From an uncultured Draconibacterium sp. (GTDB lineage: Bacteria > Bacteroidota > Bacteroidia > Bacteroidales > Prolixibacteraceae), in contig NZ_OY781464.1 in assembly GCF_963676735.1 (NCBI RefSeq), positions 2,575,001 through 2,639,000 of the forward strand: a stretch of 64,000 nt of DNA, in the 5' to 3' direction. Each line of letters opens with the position of its first letter. The first letter of the stretch is position 1. The notes under the pieces are model-generated. The model saw only the letters and a list, made by a program, of their open reading frames with translations, ran no database searches and was not told the DNA's origin. Made by a program: the position numbers and the translations under genes. Positions 35,788 through 44,623 of the stretch are shown here, piece after piece.

Positions 35788-35809
35788 AATGTTCATAAAA
35801 ATTTAGATT

Positions 35810-36643
35810 ATGGGATTACTGGATTTATTCTCAAAGAAAAAAACGATTGAGATTACACGAAACGAATATTATAAAATTGCAGAAGCGTTGCCCGAGTATA
35901 TGCGCTTAAAAACTCTTATTGGCAGACAGTATGCAACGTATATTGTTGGTATGATTTGGGAAAAATTTCCAAAGACAAAAAATCCGCTTACCCACAGCCC
36001 AAGCTCTCTTGAGAGTTTTACCGGGCAGGTTTCAACATTTCTTACACTGGAAAAGCGCAATATTGATAACCGCAAAATTTATGTCGACCAGTTATGGAAC
36101 CATGCGGCCTCGGGTAGTTTAAGATCGAAACTGCCAACTGCAACCGGCAGTAAAGGAAATCCGATGCAGGAAATTAGAAAAGCATGTGATTGGATGGTAA
36201 GCTCCGGAATGGATGCCAGTTTAAAACCTGCTGTGCGTACTATTTTATACGAGAACTGTGTTTTAAATAAATCGCTCCCACCATTGGGTCGCAATGACCA
36301 TTTTATTGTTGATGCCCACAAAAAAGTGGTACCCGGCATGAGTAAAGAATACAGAAATATTACACTTGGAGTAAATTATCCATCAAGTGTTGGAGGAAGG
36401 TATTTGCTTAGATGGTTTTTAAAGGATAAAGACCTTGCCCGCTGGCCCAGTCAAGGCGATGCAAAATGGGAAGATTATGCCTTATTCTATTTTGGTGCCA
36501 TAGGCTCTGTGCAACCATTCAGAGATGGTAATAAGAGAATTTCGAGACTGGCGTACGCCATAACCCTGCTAAAAGGCGACCGCCAGTTTAAGCCATTTTC
36601 GTATGGTGTGCAAAACGATTTGTTAAGAATGACAATGGGTTAA
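35810..36643 (+). CDS. Fic-like protein, candidate T6SS effector or accessory factor
   Basis: 277 residues. The C-terminal region has a Fic/Doc core: ALFYFGAIGSVQPFRDGNKR followed by ISRLAYAI. The usual HxFxDGNxxxR motif reads QPFRDGNKRISR (235-246), so the catalytic histidine is replaced by glutamine. Fic proteins transfer AMP or other groups to target hydroxyls; without His, canonical transfer is doubtful. The N-terminal 140 residues are helical and unrecognised. It follows PAAR by 22 bases, a common effector position, but no immunity gene is evident. It could instead be a non-catalytic accessory protein. Confidence 0.7.
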   Translation: MGLLDLFSKKKTIEITRNEYYKIAEALPEYMRLKTLIGRQYATYIVGMIWEKFPKTKNPLTHSPSSLESFTGQVSTFLTLEKRNIDNRKIYVDQLWNHAASGSLRSKLPTATGSKGNPMQEIRKACDWMVSSGMDASLKPAVRTILYENCVLNKSLPPLGRNDHFIVDAHKKVVPGMSKEYRNITLGVNYPSSVGGRYLLRWFLKDKDLARWPSQGDAKWEDYALFYFGAIGSVQPFRDGNKRISRLAYAITLLKGDRQFKPFSYGVQNDLLRMTMG

Positions 36644-36654
36644 TTTCTAAAAGC

Positions 36655-36984
36655 TTATTCTTTTTCCGGAATTTTTAACTCCTGCCCCACCTTTATCAGG
36701 TTTGGATTTTCAATATTGTTGGCATCAACAATGGCTTTAACCGTAACACCGTATTTTTGAGCAATTACCCAAAGGCTTTCCCCTTTTTTTACAGAATGAA
36801 AAATTGGTTCGTACGTTTTTTCATCTTCCACAACCTCATTAGCTGTTGTAGTTACATCTACTGTTGTATCGCTGGTATAATCGGGTGTTTTTGCAATAGT
36901 TGTTTCAGTATCAGCAGCATTTTTTGTTGATGAACAGGCAACAATAAAAATGAAAAATACGGCTATAAACAGTAGTTGTTTCAT
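36655..36984 (-). CDS. LysM-domain lipoprotein
   Basis: 109 residues. The N terminus is a lipoprotein signal (FIVACSS, Cys17). After a threonine-rich linker, a LysM domain covers about 62-107 (HSVKKGESLWVIAQKYGVTV, ending in VGQELKIP). LysM binds peptidoglycan, so this is an envelope lipoprotein. It lies at the 3' side of tssF on the same strand, 176 bases away, and converges on the Fic-like gene 11 bases away. It could anchor the T6SS or be an unrelated cell-wall protein; identity with TssQ is possible but I cannot confirm it. Confidence 0.75.
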   Translation of the reverse strand: MKQLLFIAVFFIFIVACSSTKNAADTETTIAKTPDYTSDTTVDVTTTANEVVEDEKTYEPIFHSVKKGESLWVIAQKYGVTVKAIVDANNIENPNLIKVGQELKIPEKE

Positions 36985-37160
36985 TGGTTTGTTTTGGTTA
37001 ATACAAGTTACAAAAACCTGCTTTCAAAAACAATTAAAAAACAATCTAACAGCAACAATACCAAACACTTACCACTACAAAAATTATTCAACGGATACAA
37101 TTCATGGGCTGACTAAAATTAATTGCTCAGAAATGCAAAAGATTTCATGTTTCGCTTTGC

Positions 37161-39014
37161 TTACGAATAATTTATGAAGCAACGGTACGGTAAAACATTG
37201 GCCGATTGTTCCTCAAGCTTTAATAAGAAATCATTTTTCATAAACTTAAGGTCAGCTTCATCATCTGCGGAAGGTGGTTTCACCATAGTTATAAAGATAT
37301 CCAGGGTTTGTGAAAATCCGCTTTGGGTCCCCTGTCCTGTTTCCAAACCTTTTTTAATGGTAACCCTCTTAATTTCGTTGCCAAAATGCTCGTAGCAGAG
37401 TGCCCTAATGTCTTCTTTTGTTACAATCCTTCCGTGCGAGAGTACTGCTTTACGATAAGCATTAATTCGGTCTTCGGTTTCCAGACTTTCCCTGCCTCCA
37501 AGCGTAGGAGAAACAAAAACCAATGATTCGGGTGATAAACCTGCTCCCTCATAAACGAATAAACGCGATCCGGCTTTAATTTTATTGCCAAAGCTTCCGT
37601 TTGTGGTCCAGAATTCCACAAAGATAGTATCGTCTTCGGTTTTTGATTTTAACAACAGGTATGGAATATTCTTTTTCAAAACATGGCTTTCTTTCAATCG
37701 GCTTTCCAAACGGGCTATTGTCTGGCTTAACTCTTTTAGCTCTGTGGTAATCATATCTGCTCCAATAATTGAAAAAGCAGCACTTTCATCGCGAAGCAAC
37801 TCCAAGAGGTAGTTGATTACCTCTGCCGAATCGCGCGAATCGAACCTCCCTACTCCTCCGTTTCTTAAAATATATGTCCCTTCTTCAATCGCATTAATCC
37901 CCGAAAAAGACTTTCTCGAAAATTGCTTACCCTCGGAGCTTACAACTGATTTTACATCAAAAAAAACATCCTCGGTAAGCAAGGGTAGAATATTTACATA
38001 GTTACGAGCCGATTGGGTAAATTCCTCGAGGTGGCGGTTTATAACCGGAAAACAGTTTATAGAACAAGTCAAGTCATCAATTACATCGGCTGGCAGCACC
38101 TGCGGAAATTTTACTTTTAACCACAATAAACCATTCTCTATTTTCTGCACAACACTATGGGTAAACCAATCAAAAAACTCATCAGGAACATTATATTGAT
38201 AAGCTTCGAAGCTGTTTTGCACCTTGCCTTCAATGGTTTGGAATTGTTTGTTGTAATAGCTGTTTATGTGTTTAATAATTTTATAATTAACATCTTGTTC
38301 CATTAAAAACAAGCTGGTTAAACTATCGGCCTCGGGTTTATTATTTACGAGGCCTTCGGTAAACCCAATTGTTTTTTCGTTAATCTTCCAATGTGCTTTT
38401 GATAAGGAATCGTAGAAACTTTTTTTGTACGATTCGTTACGTAAATCAAAAAACAAGGAAAGATTTTCCAACGACTCCACCTCTTCATTTAATTCAATTC
38501 CGAGCCAAAATTCAGCTACTTTAAAAGTATTTGACTGGTGTGCCAAAGCAATAACTTCTTTTTCAAGGCCTTCGTTAAACTGATACATTTTTGCAGCAGA
38601 AACCATATATTTCAATTTTCCATCAAAAATTCGATAGCGCCCGGTTGGGGTAAAAAATACTGGTTTTTCATTTTTGCTGTGATCGCCTCTAACTACAAAT
38701 TTTTTATTTAAATAAAACTGGTAGGTTTCATCAATATATTGGTCGGCTTCGTACGATTGTGCCTGCATTACAGCATGTGCAGGCGAAGGCCCGGTAATAG
38801 GCTCAGGGGTAAGCAGTTCTACCAATTTTTCCAGAATTCTGGATTCAACCGTATGAATTTCTGTTGAAATTTTTGCCAGTTCGGCAGCCAAAGCACTTAA
38901 TATTAATCCAACCACCGGATCGAATGCACTTTCCGATTGAGTATCTTGAAATCCCCAAATTCGTGATGCATTTTTAAGCATCCGGCTGCTTATTTTTTCT
39001 TTTGATTCTTGCAT
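37161..39014 (-). CDS. tssF: T6SS baseplate protein TssF
   Basis: 617 residues. The N terminus (RILEKLVELLTPEPITGPSPAHA near residue 60) and the C-terminal VKPPSADDEADLKFMKNDFLLKL resemble TssF/VasA of Bacteroidota T6SS. It forms the baseplate with TssE, TssG and TssK. It follows tssE by 3 bases on the - strand, closing the tssN-K-O-G-E-F operon. Confidence 0.87.
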   Translation of the reverse strand: MQESKEKISSRMLKNASRIWGFQDTQSESAFDPVVGLILSALAAELAKISTEIHTVESRILEKLVELLTPEPITGPSPAHAVMQAQSYEADQYIDETYQFYLNKKFVVRGDHSKNEKPVFFTPTGRYRIFDGKLKYMVSAAKMYQFNEGLEKEVIALAHQSNTFKVAEFWLGIELNEEVESLENLSLFFDLRNESYKKSFYDSLSKAHWKINEKTIGFTEGLVNNKPEADSLTSLFLMEQDVNYKIIKHINSYYNKQFQTIEGKVQNSFEAYQYNVPDEFFDWFTHSVVQKIENGLLWLKVKFPQVLPADVIDDLTCSINCFPVINRHLEEFTQSARNYVNILPLLTEDVFFDVKSVVSSEGKQFSRKSFSGINAIEEGTYILRNGGVGRFDSRDSAEVINYLLELLRDESAAFSIIGADMITTELKELSQTIARLESRLKESHVLKKNIPYLLLKSKTEDDTIFVEFWTTNGSFGNKIKAGSRLFVYEGAGLSPESLVFVSPTLGGRESLETEDRINAYRKAVLSHGRIVTKEDIRALCYEHFGNEIKRVTIKKGLETGQGTQSGFSQTLDIFITMVKPPSADDEADLKFMKNDFLLKLEEQSANVLPYRCFINYS

Positions 39015-39017
39015 AAT

Positions 39018-39446
39018 TTAAAAATAAGATAGTGGGCCTATAAAAAACTGATCGAAATGAGAAAAAGGCTCATTGGTCGTTCGTAACCTACCGTCAACTT
39101 TCATTGTAATCCGGCTTTTTATCCTTCGCTGAATGAGCCGATAATCAATCTGTTCTATTTGAATATCTACAACAATATTGCTTAAGCGTGGCTCTTGCTT
39201 TTCAATTGTTCTTTGCACCGATTTTGTAAGCTTTTCACGGTATTGTTGCGGATTACTAATATTTTCAAAATCGTGTTCCCAAATCTCGCACCCAAATGTT
39301 TGGTCGTGTTTACATTCGCCGAAACAGGTAACCGCAATAAGGTGCACCATTCCGGCAACCGATTCTACCAACGAACATTTATCATGATCCATTTTTTTAA
39401 CCAGTTGTCCGGGCTTCAGTGGCAATTTGTAGTATTCGCTAATCAT
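39018..39446 (-). CDS. tssE: T6SS baseplate protein TssE (gp25-like)
   Basis: 142 residues, gp25/TssE fold: QQYREKLTKSVQRTIEKQEPRLSN matches the conserved helix, followed by beta strands (IVVDIQIEQID and RRIKSRITMKVDGR). It nucleates sheath assembly at the baseplate. It lies between tssG (8-base gap) and tssF (3-base gap) in the - strand operon. Confidence 0.82.
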   Translation of the reverse strand: MISEYYKLPLKPGQLVKKMDHDKCSLVESVAGMVHLIAVTCFGECKHDQTFGCEIWEHDFENISNPQQYREKLTKSVQRTIEKQEPRLSNIVVDIQIEQIDYRLIQRRIKSRITMKVDGRLRTTNEPFSHFDQFFIGPLSYF

Positions 39447-39454
39447 GCTATTAA

Positions 39455-40405
39455 CTATATGGCAGTTTCGTACCCTAAAACCGGGCCGGTTTGCGCATTT
39501 TTAAGGCTAAAATTTTGCATACTGCCATCTACAATTATGCGGGTATGCACTTCAAATTCAACCGGAATAAAATAACTGTAGAAACATTGAAGAAACCTAT
39601 AAACAGGGGCATCTTCCAAAAAATCTTTAGGCCGGATAAACTGTAATGGCCCTATCTGAAATTCTATTTCCATCTGCTGCATTTGGTGGCAGTAGGCAGT
39701 TACTGAGTTCACTCCCAGCATTGCTTTTCCAAGCGAAAACCCACTCATTTGTTTAGCTTGCATATTTATAAAACCACCGGAACCGGAGGCCTCCTTCTTT
39801 ACCACTTTTGTTGGTTCGCCAATAATCGATTCTAAGCATTTTGCCGTTAGCGGCAGGTTTCCTGCAATTTTATGTGCCAGGTGCAAATACAAAACCATTT
39901 TGAAGATATACTCCCGGTCGATTGACCGGTGAAGATTCCATAGTTCGGGGTAAATATCATTAAAAATTTTTTCGCTAAAACGACTTAATACCTTTTGCTC
40001 TTCTTGTTCGAGCTTTACCCGCTGATAAAAAATTTCGTTTTCAAAAGGAAGAAAAAACAGCCGGGCTTCATTTTCTTCACGTTTTAATTCTTTAGAATCT
40101 TCAGAAAATTTCCGGCCTTTATCCAATTCATGCCCCGACTTTTTATGAAATAATCCTTGCGGTAAAGAATCGTAAAGACCGTCTCGATTTATGTAAAACT
40201 CAAAAACCCGTTGGTAATTAGCAAAATCAACTTCCGAAATATGATCAATATCGCGGGCATACCGGCGTTTAAAAAGTCCTTTATACCGCACAAGCACATC
40301 ATCATAGTTCATTCCATTGGCCAATAAATCTGCCAGCACGGTTTCCGCACGTATATCTTGAAAAATATTCTGAACTACTTCTTTTATTTCTTCATGGTCA
40401 ATCAT
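39455..40405 (-). CDS. tssG: T6SS baseplate protein TssG
   Basis: 316 residues. Assigned mainly from its position between tssE and tssO and its length. The sequence has a helical N-terminal half and a C-terminal beta-rich part (MEIEFQIGPLQFIRPKDFL, then FIPVEFEVHTRIIVDG) that fits Bacteroidota TssG. It works with TssE, TssF and TssK in the baseplate wedge. Confidence 0.78.
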   Translation of the reverse strand: MIDHEEIKEVVQNIFQDIRAETVLADLLANGMNYDDVLVRYKGLFKRRYARDIDHISEVDFANYQRVFEFYINRDGLYDSLPQGLFHKKSGHELDKGRKFSEDSKELKREENEARLFFLPFENEIFYQRVKLEQEEQKVLSRFSEKIFNDIYPELWNLHRSIDREYIFKMVLYLHLAHKIAGNLPLTAKCLESIIGEPTKVVKKEASGSGGFINMQAKQMSGFSLGKAMLGVNSVTAYCHQMQQMEIEFQIGPLQFIRPKDFLEDAPVYRFLQCFYSYFIPVEFEVHTRIIVDGSMQNFSLKNAQTGPVLGYETAI

Positions 40406-40439
40406 GCATAAGTTTGCGTGATGGTTTTATCGAAAAAAG

Positions 40440-41105
40440 TTAATCAATCATGCCAAGTTCTTTCATTCTTTTACGCAATTTTCTCTCTGTAGTACCTAAT
40501 TCTTTAGCTGCCAAACGTTTGCTACCACCATGTTTTTGCAGCGCATCAGCTATCAGCTCAATTTCTTTTTCCTGAAACGATTTGGATTCTTCTTCTTCAA
40601 TTTTTTGCGAATGTTCTGAAATTATTCCGCGAAGTTCCTGTTGCTTATTTTTACTCTGGTGCAATTCCTCGGCTAGTTGTTGCTCAACCTCAACTTTTGC
40701 GTTCCAGGCACTAAACAAATTATTGAAGGTGTAAATAATGTTATCATACAAATCTGCCCTAACACTATCTTGTTCAATCTGTTGCAAATAATCTTCCATT
40801 TGATTGGTGGCATTGGAATAGCGCAACTGAATCTTGTCACGAGCAACTTCATCCTCTTCTTTCTGGTAGGCAGTAAACAGGGCAATGGCCGAATCGGTTT
40901 TTTGTAAAAACTGTTGCTCAAACCGTTCGCTGTCGGCCAGTTTTTTTAACACGTCATCGTACTGCTCTTTGTTCCATTCTGCTTCTATTTCGGGCAAGCG
41001 AAAAAGGTAATACATAGGTATGGCAACAATTATAATTGCCAAAACAAAAAATAATAGCATTTTTAATACTGCTTCTGTCCTTTCCTGCTTATTTAGTGCT
41101 TCCAT
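40440..41105 (-). CDS. tssO: T6SS membrane protein TssO with C-terminal Fis-type helix-turn-helix
   Basis: 221 residues. A single membrane helix at about 14-35 is followed by a long coiled-coil-like region to about residue 175. The C terminus, ADALQKHGGSKRLAAKELG then TTERKLRKRMKELG (about 186-218), looks like a Fis-family HTH such as the end of NtrC-type regulators. TssO belongs to the Bacteroidota-specific trans-envelope complex. A DNA-binding fold on this protein is unexpected; it may instead be a protein-binding helix bundle. Position between tssK and tssG supports the TssO call. Confidence 0.8.
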   Translation of the reverse strand: MEALNKQERTEAVLKMLLFFVLAIIIVAIPMYYLFRLPEIEAEWNKEQYDDVLKKLADSERFEQQFLQKTDSAIALFTAYQKEEDEVARDKIQLRYSNATNQMEDYLQQIEQDSVRADLYDNIIYTFNNLFSAWNAKVEVEQQLAEELHQSKNKQQELRGIISEHSQKIEEEESKSFQEKEIELIADALQKHGGSKRLAAKELGTTERKLRKRMKELGMID

Positions 41106-41123
41106 ATAAATATAGTTTTTAAT

Positions 41124-42266
41124 TTAGTCAACCAGGAAACTTGATCCGGGCTTTTCTTTCTGTTCTTTTACAAATATCTGTCGGTCTTTTTTCTTTCCAA
41201 TAAAATCGAGGTTGCTTAGGGTATTACAAATTTTTGAAATGGCATTTACAAAAGGGGCCAATCCATTTATCGAGGCATGGATATCATCATGATCGTAATG
41301 GTAATCAATAGCTTTTGCAAGCATTTCTTCAAATTCTCCTTGTTTTAGGTTACTCCAGTCCTGAATATAATTTAGTAACTCTTCGCGATTGGCTGTTGAC
41401 TGCTTGTTTATTGAATTATTTAAATTTCGTGCAAGAGCAGCCATCTGTTCGAAAATAAAAACAGGTGGGTAATATTTTGCCATATTTCGAAACTCAATCA
41501 CATTTACATCCAGAAATAACAAAAGAGAATTGGCAACATCTGCAACGGTTTCGGCAATTGTGGTGCTTTGTCGCTTATCCTGTATTCGTTTCAATATGCT
41601 AACAATATCAATTTCAATTTGTCCGATAACTTTTAACAGTTGTGCATGGTATTCGGCAAGTTTTGGATGACTGTAAATGGTCTGGCATGGAGGGATATAA
41701 TCTTCATCCAATTCCGGTTTTTCGCCTTTAAAAATTATTTTTCCTACCACCAGGGTATTTCCTGTTCGAATACTATCAATTTGCGAAACGGGGTGCAACG
41801 ACAAGGTATAGCCCGGCAAAACAAAAGGCATGCGCGGTGGTGTTTCGTTCTCATCAGGAATACCAAAGGGCTTTCGTTGATAAGGATTGGCACTTAGTGC
41901 AATGTACAAATCTTGCGTTTTTACGTCCTGTTCAGGCACACTAATTTTTGGAATACTTGTCTCCAGGTCTTGCCCGGCAAAGTAATTATCCTTTATATCA
42001 ATACGGATACCACCCCGGGTTACGGCACTGCAGTTTACTACTTTCGCATGCACAGTATTCTGCGCATCAATATCAAGTAAAATTTGAGAGTGCTTACCGC
42101 CCACATTATTCTCCAAAAGCAAACCATAATTAAACGGATTGACAAATGCCAGGTAAGTATTTTTTACCTGTTGACTAATGTTTAAATCAGTAGCAATAAA
42201 ATGATCTTTATTTATTTTCATCCCGTCAATCCAGTTAACAGGAAAATGTTGGTTGTTGGTACTCAT
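41124..42266 (-). CDS. tssK: T6SS baseplate adaptor TssK
   Basis: 380 residues. The start FPVNWIDGMKINKDHFIATD is the conserved TssK opening. A beta-rich first half (ALSANPYQRKPFGIPDENET) is followed by a helical domain and a short C-terminal domain, as in TssK, which links the baseplate to the membrane complex. It is 1 base downstream of tssN and 18 bases upstream of tssO. Confidence 0.88.
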   Translation of the reverse strand: MSTNNQHFPVNWIDGMKINKDHFIATDLNISQQVKNTYLAFVNPFNYGLLLENNVGGKHSQILLDIDAQNTVHAKVVNCSAVTRGGIRIDIKDNYFAGQDLETSIPKISVPEQDVKTQDLYIALSANPYQRKPFGIPDENETPPRMPFVLPGYTLSLHPVSQIDSIRTGNTLVVGKIIFKGEKPELDEDYIPPCQTIYSHPKLAEYHAQLLKVIGQIEIDIVSILKRIQDKRQSTTIAETVADVANSLLLFLDVNVIEFRNMAKYYPPVFIFEQMAALARNLNNSINKQSTANREELLNYIQDWSNLKQGEFEEMLAKAIDYHYDHDDIHASINGLAPFVNAISKICNTLSNLDFIGKKKDRQIFVKEQKEKPGSSFLVD

Positions 42267-42267
42267 T

Positions 42268-43110
42268 TTATTTCTCGATTAAGCGTTTACAAACAATAAC
42301 GGAATTCTCTTTAATCAGGTTAAAACTGTTGGTTTCTTCCGGATCAATGTACCTGATCTTGCTAAACCACTTCGGTTTAATATAAAAAATCCATCCCCAA
42401 GGTTTTTCCTTTTGGTTTAGAAACTCTATTTTCTCATCCGGATTTCGGTGGTTGTAGTCGTTAATAAAATAGTAAAAAAGCTTGCCAAACACCATTTCTT
42501 TTGGCGCTTTTGCCCTAAAGCTGGTCATGCTTTTATCGTCGTGTTTCTTTTTAAACTCAAAACCAACCACCAGGGGCATTTCCATTTCCCGGTCTGATGG
42601 GTCTTCAATATGTGTATCAACCGGATAATACCATTTTCGGAGTATTTTTACAGGAATAGCCAGATAACGCAGTACGCTTCCATAAAAAACATAAGGCAGC
42701 ACAAATAAGAGCAAGGTGCTTAAATTAACCGCTACTAAAAATTTGAAACCTATCAGGCCCAAAACAAGCTGCAAACCTATTCCTCCCAGCAGAGCTGCAA
42801 AAAAGGTAAACAACAATTCGGTACCAAACGATTTTTCATCAGTCCACGAAACCAGGTTTTTTAGCAGGAATACATGCGTGACACCTAATAACAGCATCCA
42901 TGCACCCAAAAAGATGTACACAAAGTAATACGATAATTCCAGAAGATTATTTAATCCTAAAAAGCCACCTGCAGCCATCAAAACGGCCAGTACAAGCGCA
43001 TAAAGAATTGATTTAAGAAAACCTGCTTTTACATTCTTGTTTTTTAGTAACAATCCCAAAAAAATCAGGGCCAGAAGAATAAAGATAAAAAGGAGCAGTT
43101 TAGATACCAT
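42268..43110 (-). CDS. tssN: T6SS membrane protein TssN
   Basis: 280 residues. Five to six hydrophobic helices over residues 1-155 are followed by a cytoplasmic C-terminal domain (VVGFEFKKKHDDKSMTSFRA, KPWGWIFYIKPKWFSKIRY). This is the arrangement of TssN, found in the Bacteroidota T6SS and taken to replace proteobacterial membrane-complex proteins. First gene of the - strand T6SS operon; the promoter must lie in 43111-43346, where I see no clear box. Confidence 0.87.
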   Translation of the reverse strand: MVSKLLLFIFILLALIFLGLLLKNKNVKAGFLKSILYALVLAVLMAAGGFLGLNNLLELSYYFVYIFLGAWMLLLGVTHVFLLKNLVSWTDEKSFGTELLFTFFAALLGGIGLQLVLGLIGFKFLVAVNLSTLLLFVLPYVFYGSVLRYLAIPVKILRKWYYPVDTHIEDPSDREMEMPLVVGFEFKKKHDDKSMTSFRAKAPKEMVFGKLFYYFINDYNHRNPDEKIEFLNQKEKPWGWIFYIKPKWFSKIRYIDPEETNSFNLIKENSVIVCKRLIEK

Positions 43111-43346
43111 CGGATTATCGTTTAATTTGGTTTATACCCATGCTTAGTTCTATAAATTTACAGGAAAAATGTGTATTTGTCAACTAATTTTATTTTTGAG
43201 CAACTGCTGTACAATATGGTTTTTACAAATTACCTGTTTTAAAGGATGAAGAAGTTCAAATAAAATACGCTTCTCTGCCAATATATTTTTTGTAATTTAA
43301 ATTAATCACCGGATACAGATAATCGAAACAACCAAAAATCTCAGCT

Positions 43347-44606
43347 ATGACAACCAGGTTCCTATTTTGCCAATTGCTTCCTGCACTAACCATTCTATCC
43401 ATTTTATCTTCATGTAAATCAACTGATCGTTCTAATACAATAGAAATAGCACAGTGGCGTGGCGAGCACCGAACAGGTGTTTATGACGATACAGGCCTGT
43501 TAAACCTCTGGGAGGCTAATGGTTTGGAACTACTTTGGGCCTACGAGGGTATTGGTAAAGGATATGCATCACCTGCGGTTTACAACAATACCATATTTGT
43601 GAACGGCGAAAAAGACAGTACCAGTGTCGTTTTCGCTATCGACCTGAACGGGAACCTGCTTTGGGAGGCAAGTAACGGCCTGGAATTTATGGGCGAGGGA
43701 TTTTCTGCTACTTACCCCGGGGCACGTTCTACACCAACAATTGTTGAACAAATGGTTTTTGCCACATCGGGTAAAGGAAGAATAGGCTGTTTTGAAACCG
43801 AAAACGGTAAAGAATTGTGGGCGGTGGGCATTATTAAAGAACTGAACGGCTTGGAGAACTATTTTGGTTATTCAGAATCGGTACTTGTTGATGATGGCAA
43901 AGTTTACTGTTTCCCGGGTGGCGAGCAAAACAACACCGTAGCTCTCGACTGGAAAACGGGCAATACCATTTGGTCGGTTCCTGCCATGCGCGACACCTTT
44001 TCGTACTGTTCGCCAATATTGGTGCAGCTACCTGAAAAAAAAGTGCTGGTTACCCATTCCAGACACTATTTATACACTCTTGATGCTGATAACGGCCAGG
44101 TGTTGGATTCGTACTTTATAGAGCACTACCAATACGATGGAGAGCATTGCAACTCGCCGCTTTATGCCAACGGAAGTATTTATTTTATCGGGAATGAGAA
44201 GGAGGATGGTGCCATAAGGTTGGATTTATCGGCCGACGGTAAACTTACCGAAGTATGGAAAAATACAGTCATAAAAAATAACTTTAACGGCTATGTTGTA
44301 TATGGCAACCACCTGTTTACAATGGTTAAAGGCAATAAACTTTTAGCTATAAATACGGCAACCGGGGCGGTTGATGCCGAAGTAAAAGCAGCTACCGGCA
44401 GCATTATTTATGCCGACAATAAGTTTATTTGTTATGGTATGAATGGCGATTTAAACCTTGTTAGCTTTGCAAACAATGAATTTAAAGTAACAGGCCAGGC
44501 AAAAGTTACAAGAGGAACAGGGCAGCATTTTGCACACCCGGTTTTGGCAAATGGGGTTTTATTAATCAGGCATGGCGATGCTTTATTGGCTTACAAAGTG
44601 TCGTAA
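43347..44606 (+). CDS. PQQ-like beta-propeller lipoprotein
   Basis: 419 residues. The signal has a lipobox (ILSSCKS, Cys about 23). The mature part consists of repeated beta-propeller blades with the PQQ-like pattern (VFAIDLNGNLLWEAS, GRIGCFETENGKELWAV, NTVALDWKTGNTIWSV, YTLDADNGQVLDSY). Such lipoproteins resemble BamB or quinoprotein propellers, often without a cofactor; enzyme activity cannot be claimed. It is divergent from tssN by 236 bases; a link with the T6SS is only positional. Confidence 0.82.
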   Translation: MTTRFLFCQLLPALTILSILSSCKSTDRSNTIEIAQWRGEHRTGVYDDTGLLNLWEANGLELLWAYEGIGKGYASPAVYNNTIFVNGEKDSTSVVFAIDLNGNLLWEASNGLEFMGEGFSATYPGARSTPTIVEQMVFATSGKGRIGCFETENGKELWAVGIIKELNGLENYFGYSESVLVDDGKVYCFPGGEQNNTVALDWKTGNTIWSVPAMRDTFSYCSPILVQLPEKKVLVTHSRHYLYTLDADNGQVLDSYFIEHYQYDGEHCNSPLYANGSIYFIGNEKEDGAIRLDLSADGKLTEVWKNTVIKNNFNGYVVYGNHLFTMVKGNKLLAINTATGAVDAEVKAATGSIIYADNKFICYGMNGDLNLVSFANNEFKVTGQAKVTRGTGQHFAHPVLANGVLLIRHGDALLAYKVS

Positions 44607-44623
44607 AGTTTACCAGTTTCCAT

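Noticed and set aside
27896..43110. Extracellular contractile injection system or prophage tail
   Set aside because: TssK, TssN, TssO and ClpV with VgrG and PAAR define a T6SS; there are no capsid, terminase or tail-fibre genes.
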